The notes under the pieces are model-generated. The model saw only the letters and a list, made by a program, of their open reading frames with translations. It ran no database searches and was not told the origin of the DNA. Both the position numbers and the translations under genes were made by a program. Of a stretch of DNA of 64,000 nucleotides, positions 57,989 through 64,000 are shown piece after piece. Where the stretch lies: contig JBAIAC010000042.1 in the NCBI GenBank assembly GCA_037349315.1, forward strand, positions 5,270,001 to 5,334,000, in the 5' to 3' direction. Each line of letters opens with the position of its first letter. The stretch's first letter is position 1. The stretch is from Chelydra serpentina (Eukaryota; Chordata; Testudines; Chelydridae).

Positions 57989-58767
57989 ACACAATGATAT
58001 TGAAGTTATCCCTTTGAGGTTTGACAGGTTCTTGTCCCAAGATCAGGCCCAGGATTATTAAAATTATTGTTCGATCAGTTGGGAACCCCGCTGCGCACAG
58101 TTGCAACATTCACACTATAGGAACCCTTCTGTATTTGTAACAGTTCCTTAATACATTTAGATAAGTCACAAACACTCCAACTCAGCAAGGTAGATAGAGA
58201 TAACACAGACTATCCATCCACACCCTCACACCATCCCTTGCAGAACAACCTGAAATGTTAGCCATCGTCTTCCTCATCACCATCACCGTCCTCATCGCCA
58301 CCTGTGGCCATCAACCTGGCACCTCCCAAGGGCTACATCTCTCTATTCTCCCGCAGGCGGGCTGGGGTACTTTTATAATATGTTATGCTGACACTACTGT
58401 GTCTGATGCATATTGAGTAGGAGTTTGTCCCCTTTCTTATGTGTATTTCCTCACCCTAGTAATGTTGGGGTGCCCTTCTTCTATAGGTTAGTATATTAAA
58501 GATCTCAGCTTATTATCCTATACATCAATTCATTGCCATGGCACTCTGGTGGTCCATCTGCAGACATTCCCATCCTAAGATATCCCAAGGCCGGTGTTAG
58601 CTCATGTTCCTGTGATTGACTGGTGTCATCATGGACGAACTTCCCCTTAAACACTCTCTTCCCAGCTCCCCCAAACTGGGGGGCGGGAGTGGGGCGTAGG
58701 GCCATTTATCTGTGCCAAAGGTCATAGGCCTCAAGCCTTACACTCACTGCTGAAGCCAGTGTCTTAT
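57989..58767. other. Unique sequence, no gene recognised
   Basis: Mixed composition, with a short CATCACCATCACCGTCCTCATC low-complexity stretch near 58270. Neither a conserved frame nor a known repeat is apparent. Confidence 0.35.
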
Positions 58768-59356
58768 AGGTAGGGCCCAACCAAATTCATGGTCTATTTT
58801 GTTCAATTTTACAGTCACACGATTAAAAAACGTGTACATTTCATGATTTCAGCTATTTAAATCTGAAATATCACAGTGCTGTAACTGTAGGGGTCCTGAC
58901 CCAAAAGGGGATTGCGGGGTGGGGGGGGGGCACAAGGTTATTGTAGGGGGGTCGTGGCATTGCCACCCGTACCTCTGTACTGCTGGTGGTGGCAGGACTG
59001 GCTTCAGAGCCCAACTCTGAAGGCAGCGCCACCAACAGCAGCAGCGCAGAAGTAAGGGTGGCTTGATATGGTATTGCCACCCTTACTTCTGTACTCCTGC
59101 CTTCAGAGCTGGGCCCTTGGCCAGCAGCCGCTGCTCTCCAGCCGCCCAGCTCTGAAGGCAGTGCAGAGTAAGGGTGGCAATACCACGAGCCCCCTACAAT
59201 AACCTTGCAACCCCGCCCCATGACCCCCTTCTGGGTCAGGAGCCCCCGTTTGAGAAACACTGGTCTCCCCCGTGAAATCTGTAAAGTATATGGTAAAAGT
59301 ACACAAAAGACCAGATTTCATAGTCCGTGTCGCGTTTTTCACGGCTGTGAATTTTG
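58768..59356. mobile_element. Turtle DNA-transposon repeat with long inverted arms
   Basis: Left end AGGGCCCAACCAAATTCATG. The interior repeats itself inverted: GGGGTCCTGACCCAAAAGGG and CAAGGTTATTGTAGGGGGGT against CCCCCTACAATAACCTTG and CTTCTGGGTCAGGAGCCCC. The right arm is decayed. No coding capacity. Confidence 0.55.
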
Positions 59357-59403
59357 TACTTTGGCACAGGTATATGTCATTTCAGAGACATCATTTTCTC
59401 AGC

Positions 59404-59536
59404 CCTTTTCCTCACTGCTACAACTGAAGTGCCCTGTCCAGACTGTGTTTTCACTTCAGAATGGCTCCCACATCTTAGTTACCCCCAATGTAAAACAAAA
59501 CAAAAAGAGTCACCTTTTTTAGCAGTGAGGAAAAGG
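59404..59536. repeat. 17-bp perfect inverted repeat flanking 99 bp
   Basis: CCTTTTCCTCACTGCTA at 59404-59420 and TAGCAGTGAGGAAAAGG at 59520-59536. The interior is not coding. Confidence 0.75.
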
Positions 59537-59574
59537 CCCAAGGGCTAGATTCACAAAGGGACTTGAGCATTAAA

Positions 59575-59910
59575 ACACTCAGGGCAATTCTACGCCATAA
59601 AATTAAGGCAACCTCCGTTACATCGATGTACAGCCACCACAGTAATTGAATTGGTTTTACACGTCCACACTACGCTCCGTGTCAGCGGTGCGCATCCGCA
59701 CCAGGAGTTCTTGCACCGATCCAACTGCCAGTTTGGGGCACTGTGGGATGGTTTCTGAAAGGCGACAACAGGCGATGTAAGCATTGCAGGGTCTACGCCG
59801 ACCCTGCGTTGACCTAAGTGCTATGCCTCTCACAGAGGTGGAGTTATTAAGTTGGTGTAGTGGGCGAGTTACATCGGTGAGAACAGGAGTACTGGAAGCC
59901 CCCTAGAAGT
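59575..59910. mobile_element. Probable MITE, CTACGCCATAAAATTAAGGC type
   Basis: Motifs such as GTCCACACTACG, TACATCGATGTACAGCC and GTTGGTGTAGTGGGCGAGTT resemble other GTGTAG-type turtle MITEs in this window (28559, 55530). Ends are not exactly placed. Confidence 0.4.
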
Positions 59911-61318
59911 TGGAGGGCCACCGGTGCCCACACCATGACCACGCCACCGCTGTGCCCCTTCCCCAACAGCCCCATTCCTGCCTCACCTTTTCCCACAAGG
60001 CCTTGCCCTTGCTCTGCCTCTTTCCAAAAGAGACAAGATTAGACTATTAAAAGCAATTTTTCCCAATCTTTCTTAGGCCAATTTGCTTGGGCTTATAAAG
60101 GAGTTAAAATTCTAAAAGATGGTTACTTGAAGTCTCACTAGAGAGTGCAGACTCCGCAAGATAACCTACCTTTATTTATATAAAAGGGAAGATACAACCC
60201 TTGAAATGAAATCTCATCCCTTCTTCTCACCCTGTTAAACCTGGGATGGGGGAGAATTCTTTCTACCGGGCTGGTCCGGGCATCCATTGCACTTAGAGGA
60301 TTCTGCAGCATCTTGTGTTGGGTTCAGTCAACTCTCTTTAGCACACGGTGATCTCAGTTTATATACCCTAGTGTCAGGGCTCATTGGAGGAGGCCACCCT
60401 CTTATTCCTATTGGGACATGCCAAGGGAGCGGGCAAATTTCAGTTTAGTTTCTCTGCTGCTTCCATTGAACCAAGTAGATGGAGCTGGTGTATAACACAT
60501 TTCTTTAATCCTCTTCTTAGTGGAAGCTTTTAAAGTTTGATTCATTTCAAGGATTGTATTTAATTATTAGCCCCTACTACTAATTGAGGAACCCCCACCC
60601 CCCATTAAGCAATTTCTCTTAATATTTAAAAATTATATCCTGGTTTATATCTTTTAACATTCCTCCTTCCTTGTGCCAGACAATTCCTATTACTTCAACA
60701 ATTATTTACAATGCAAACCCACAAAACCCTTACGAGCTTCTAAATTTGGAGGAGATATACATCCATATACCTATATATTGACTGTACATAAGCATTTCCC
60801 ATGATTTAGGATTCAGAGCAAGAATCCACATTATTCACATATAGGTGGTGGTAGATTTGACTCACATGGCAGCCATGTGAAGATTCCAATCTGGGGTGAA
60901 AGGAGGTTTCAGTTTATCCATGGTATACTTGATTTACCCGGAAAACAATGTGTAGTTTATAATTTGGGGTGAAAACATGTGGCTTAGATTTCTTGGGGGT
61001 AGCAGGTAATTTGCCCCATTCAACCTTCAATCTGACAGCCACCTTTCTAGTTTGCTTAATTTACAGCTTTCCTCACCCACCTCTTGATCCACTCTTAGCA
61101 TGCAATGGGACACTCTGGGTAAGAAAGCAGGGGAGCACCCTGGCATAGCCACTTGGTTCTATTTAGCTATGTTGGGAAGGAGAAAGATTTTATCCATATG
61201 CAAATCCTGAGAGATTCTTGCCGAAGTGATTAATAATACTCTCTTCTAGCCATTTGAATTTCTATTCGTGGGGCGGCGAAGGCCCAAGCTGTGGCTGATC
61301 TGTGGGTCCTTAGACAAA
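59911..61318. other. Unique AT-richer stretch, no gene recognised
   Basis: I see no open frame of note, no family motif, and no homolog elsewhere in the window. It contains TTTATATACCC (60358) and TATTTATATAAAAGGG (60173), which are TATA-like but without gene context. Confidence 0.35.
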
Positions 61319-61562
61319 GGGTATGGCTACACTGCAATTAAAACCCACTGCTGGCCCGTGCCCGCTGACTGGGGCTGTTTCACTGCAGTGTAGACTTCCG
61401 GCTCAGATCCGAGCTCCGGGATCCACACACCTCACTGGGTCCTAGAGCCTGGGCTCCAGACTGATCCGGAAAGTCTACACTGCAATGAAACAACCCCGGA
61501 GCCGGAGTCCCAGTCCGCTGACACAAGCCAGTCCCGGATTTTTAAATGCAGTGTACACAAAA
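61319..61562. mobile_element. MITE with GGGTATGGCTACACTGCA ends
   Basis: GGTATGGCTACACTGCAATT AAAA at the left and TTTTTAAATGCAGTGTACAC at the right are inverted, with internal CACTGCAGTGTAGACTTCCG and GAAAGTCTACACTGCAATG. Confidence 0.6.
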
Positions 61563-62467
61563 CTCAAAGTGTCACATAGTGTGAACCATTTTCTTACTGT
61601 CTTCATAGGTGGAACCCCTTTGGGGATAAACAGAGGTGGGACTGCTATTCTAATTTCCGAGGGCTAGACGGAATCCTTAGTTATTAATCCTTCAAGGCAT
61701 TTCTGTTCCATATATCCCTCCTACCAGAGAGAGGAAGCTGTGTTCGAGCTGCGTCTCTGTTCCTCTTCCTCGGTCAGAAGCTGAAATCTTCCCCCCACCC
61801 TGATCTGGGAGCCTGAATTGAGCAGCTGCTGCTCCCCCAGTGGGTTTGTGCTGTGGGGAGACCTTCTTTAAAGCCCCCTCTGTACCCAGCTGAGTAGGGG
61901 ACTTTCACTGGTCCAGAGAGTGTGAGAATGACCTTGCACACTAGTGTTTAGGGCACATGCCTGGGTGGGTCCAGTTCCCTTTTCCAAAGAATGTTTAATG
62001 ACTAATCCAAAGTGGACCAGGTTCAAGAGGAGAGATTGAGGGAGCCCCACATCAGAATATCCCATGGCCCAGCGGTTAGAGCATTGTCTTCATGGGATTT
62101 CAACTCACAGCTTTCTCCCCATCAGGCAGACAGGAAAAGAGACCCTGCTTCTCCCTCATCAGGGTGACTGTACTAACCCCAGGGTGAGAAGTTTTAGGAA
62201 GGAATCACTTCCCTCCTCCAGCTGTTTTGTGCATAGCTATTCACAAGAATAGAGTTTAGACACCTAACTCCAGGAGAGGGGTTCCCAGCTGTGCATTCAC
62301 AATTCACAACCTCAATCTGGGCTGGTATTTCCATGAGCGAGGTGGTGATTAGACACATCCCTCTCCTCAGCATCTCCTGTTGCCTAGCTTAGGTGGCACC
62401 TGGCCTAATGTGCTGGCTTTTGTGGATCCCGTTCCTAGATGCTTGTCTCTTTTCATGCATCGTATAA

Positions 62468-62797
62468 GCAGCCTTGCTCGTCACACAATGCGCAGTCAAT
62501 CAGTGGAACTCCTTGCCAGAGGATGTTATGAAGGCCAAGACTATAACAGGGGTTCAAAAAAGAACTAGGTAAGTTCCTGGACGATAGGTCCATCAATGGC
62601 TATTAGCCAGGCTGGGCAGGGATGGTGTCCCTAGACTCGGTTTTGCCAGAAACTGGGAATGGGCAACAGGAGATGGATCACTTGATGATTACCTGTTCTG
62701 TTCATTCCCTCTGGGGCACCTGGCATTGGCCACTGTCAGAAGACAGATACTGGGCTAGACGGACCTTTGGTCTGACCCAGTATGGTCGTTCTTATGT
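62468..62797 (+). mobile_element. CR1 LINE 3' end
   Basis: CACAATGCGCAGTCAATCAG, GAACTCCTTGCCAGAGGATG, to GGTCTGACCCAGTATGGTCG with TTCTTATGTG. Plus orientation. Confidence 0.88.
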
Positions 62798-63541
62798 GAT
62801 TATCTCAGGCTTTCTGGATCCTAATGTTGTTCCACTGATTTTCTAGGTGCCTAAAAGTTAGGCATCGCAACATGGAAATCCCTTTGTCCGTCCAGCCCTC
62901 AGTGGCTGCCACAACCCATGTCTTGATCTATGGACAATTGCAGACCTGGTTGAAGCAGAGGGGTCTAGTGGCCAGATGCCAGAAAGGCCCCATTTCTGCT
63001 TGCAGTTTTCCCATGTTCACCAAAATATCACCAGCCCTCTCCTGCTGGCTGCCTCCAACATCCCCTGAAACGCGTGATTTGATCAGATGCAGCAATCGGA
63101 AGTTATTGCATCACCTCCGAACATGCAAAGGCCATCGATCTGAGTGTAGGGCCTGACGTGGCTTGGGGAAAAATAAACCAAAACCCTACCTTGCTCTCAG
63201 AGAGCGCTTTGCATCCGTAGATCTCAAAGTGCTTCACAACAGAGTATCGCTCCTCTCCACAATTCAATTCAGGTTAAAAGAAAAAGATCCTTCCCCAGGA
63301 TCACTGACCCTCCTTCCACGGGAGAAAAGTGAATGGAACAGGACAGCCAGAAGGGGTTTCCCCTGCGGATGATGGATTTTCCCCACAGATGAGTCTGAAA
63401 CCCCAAAGAGTTGGCAGCTCTGGTCTGCAGTCTGCCATGGTGAAGGCTGGAGAAATAACATCTCAGAGAGACAGCTGCTGGGATCATTTTCCCCGTTATT
63501 CAAGACAAGGGCCGCTGGGAGTTTGAGAAGCTAAATTCTCC

Positions 63542-63547
63542 TTTATT
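63542..63547 (-). terminator. Candidate poly(A) signal of a gene beyond the right edge
   Basis: AATAAA on minus in the block conserved downstream of genes A and B. Confidence 0.35.
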
Positions 63548-64000
63548 CTTAGCCAGCAAGAAATACAAGTTAACCATCCCCTCTCCCCACCTAGCACCCA
63601 GCTCACAAATATGCATTTCTTCCCCAGACCAGCGCATGGATTCTCCCAGCATCTGCAGGCAGCAGGGAAAGGGGAACAAGTTAAAGCCGGTAGAAAAGTG
63701 CAGACAATTCACGAGAGACGCTGGGACCCAGTCACAAAAGAGCAGGAAACCCTGGGAGCTCAGGTTAGAAGACGGATGCAGTGGTGTGGTGAGTGGAGCA
63801 CAGATAGTCTCTGTCATCCACACAGAGGAAACGGCGATAGAAGTTGGGGGAGTGACTAACTGGGCTGCCAGGATGTACTTCTGCCTCTTGGTGACAGAGG
63901 ACCCCCTGGCTTCAGGGCTAGCGAGGCCGGTTCACTTTCCTGGCTTCCTTCTCGCCTCTGCCCGGATTCCTCCTCTCCGCAAACAGGAGATGGTGCCCTT

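Larger units (their letters stand above)
61740..64000 (-). other. Far-3' flank of a further ZNF unit to the right of the window
   Basis: 61780-62340 is homologous to 19000-19600, 62340-62470 to 21640-21730, and 62820-64000 to 21770-23210 (flank of gene B). The copy of the conserved poly(A) block is at 63542-63547. By analogy with A and B, a zinc-finger stop codon should lie about 3.5 kb further right. Confidence 0.55.

Overview
The window is vertebrate nuclear DNA, most probably from a cryptodiran turtle. The evidence is a tRNA-derived SINE of the turtle Cry I type whose tail matches a CR1 LINE (39066-39236), many CR1 3' ends, hAT MITEs with 8-bp target duplications, and KRAB zinc-finger proteins of the sauropsid sequence type. 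There is no bacterial operon, CRISPR array or free-standing RNA gene.

The backbone is a head-to-tail tandem array of four KRAB C2H2 zinc-finger genes, all on the minus strand, called here A (9451-13632), B (26358-32194), C (40248-43997) and D (49918-54198). Each has the same structure, read right to left: a CpG-island promoter with a non-coding first exon, a short exon encoding MAVMEPAQ, a 127-bp KRAB-A exon, a 114-bp KRAB-B exon, and one long exon with all the fingers. Exon phases agree in all four, and the joined coding lengths (2304, 2352, 1776 and 1854 nt including stop) are all multiples of three. The predicted proteins have 767, 783, 591 and 617 residues with 21, 19, 14 and 12 in-frame fingers. 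A fifth CpG island (about 420-990) is the promoter of another gene that runs off the left edge. The right edge (about 61.7-64.0 kb) resembles the 3' flank of gene B, so a sixth gene probably lies just beyond 64 kb.

Everything between the genes is duplicated flank peppered with transposons. Copies of a flank with and without an insertion (filled and empty sites) give the order of duplication: A split first, then B, and C and D are the youngest pair. C and D share a CR1 insertion in the intron between KRAB-A and KRAB-B, a MITE just past the fingers, and a probable +1 shift in a C-terminal finger. They also carry five consecutive fingers with identical predicted DNA-contact residues.

The most interesting non-gene structures are: (i) a Penelope-like GIY-YIG endonuclease fragment enclosed by inverted copies of an abundant turtle repeat, inserted as one unit with a 15-bp target duplication (46085-46707); (ii) head-to-head palindromic copies of related repeats at 45861-46055 and 57774-57949; (iii) a hAT element with two oppositely oriented transposase ends (32316-33931). 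All four KRAB-A boxes also differ at the three residue clusters that mammalian KRAB domains need for TRIM28 binding. I found no clearly undescribed system; the window is best seen as an actively diversifying KZFP/transposon cluster.
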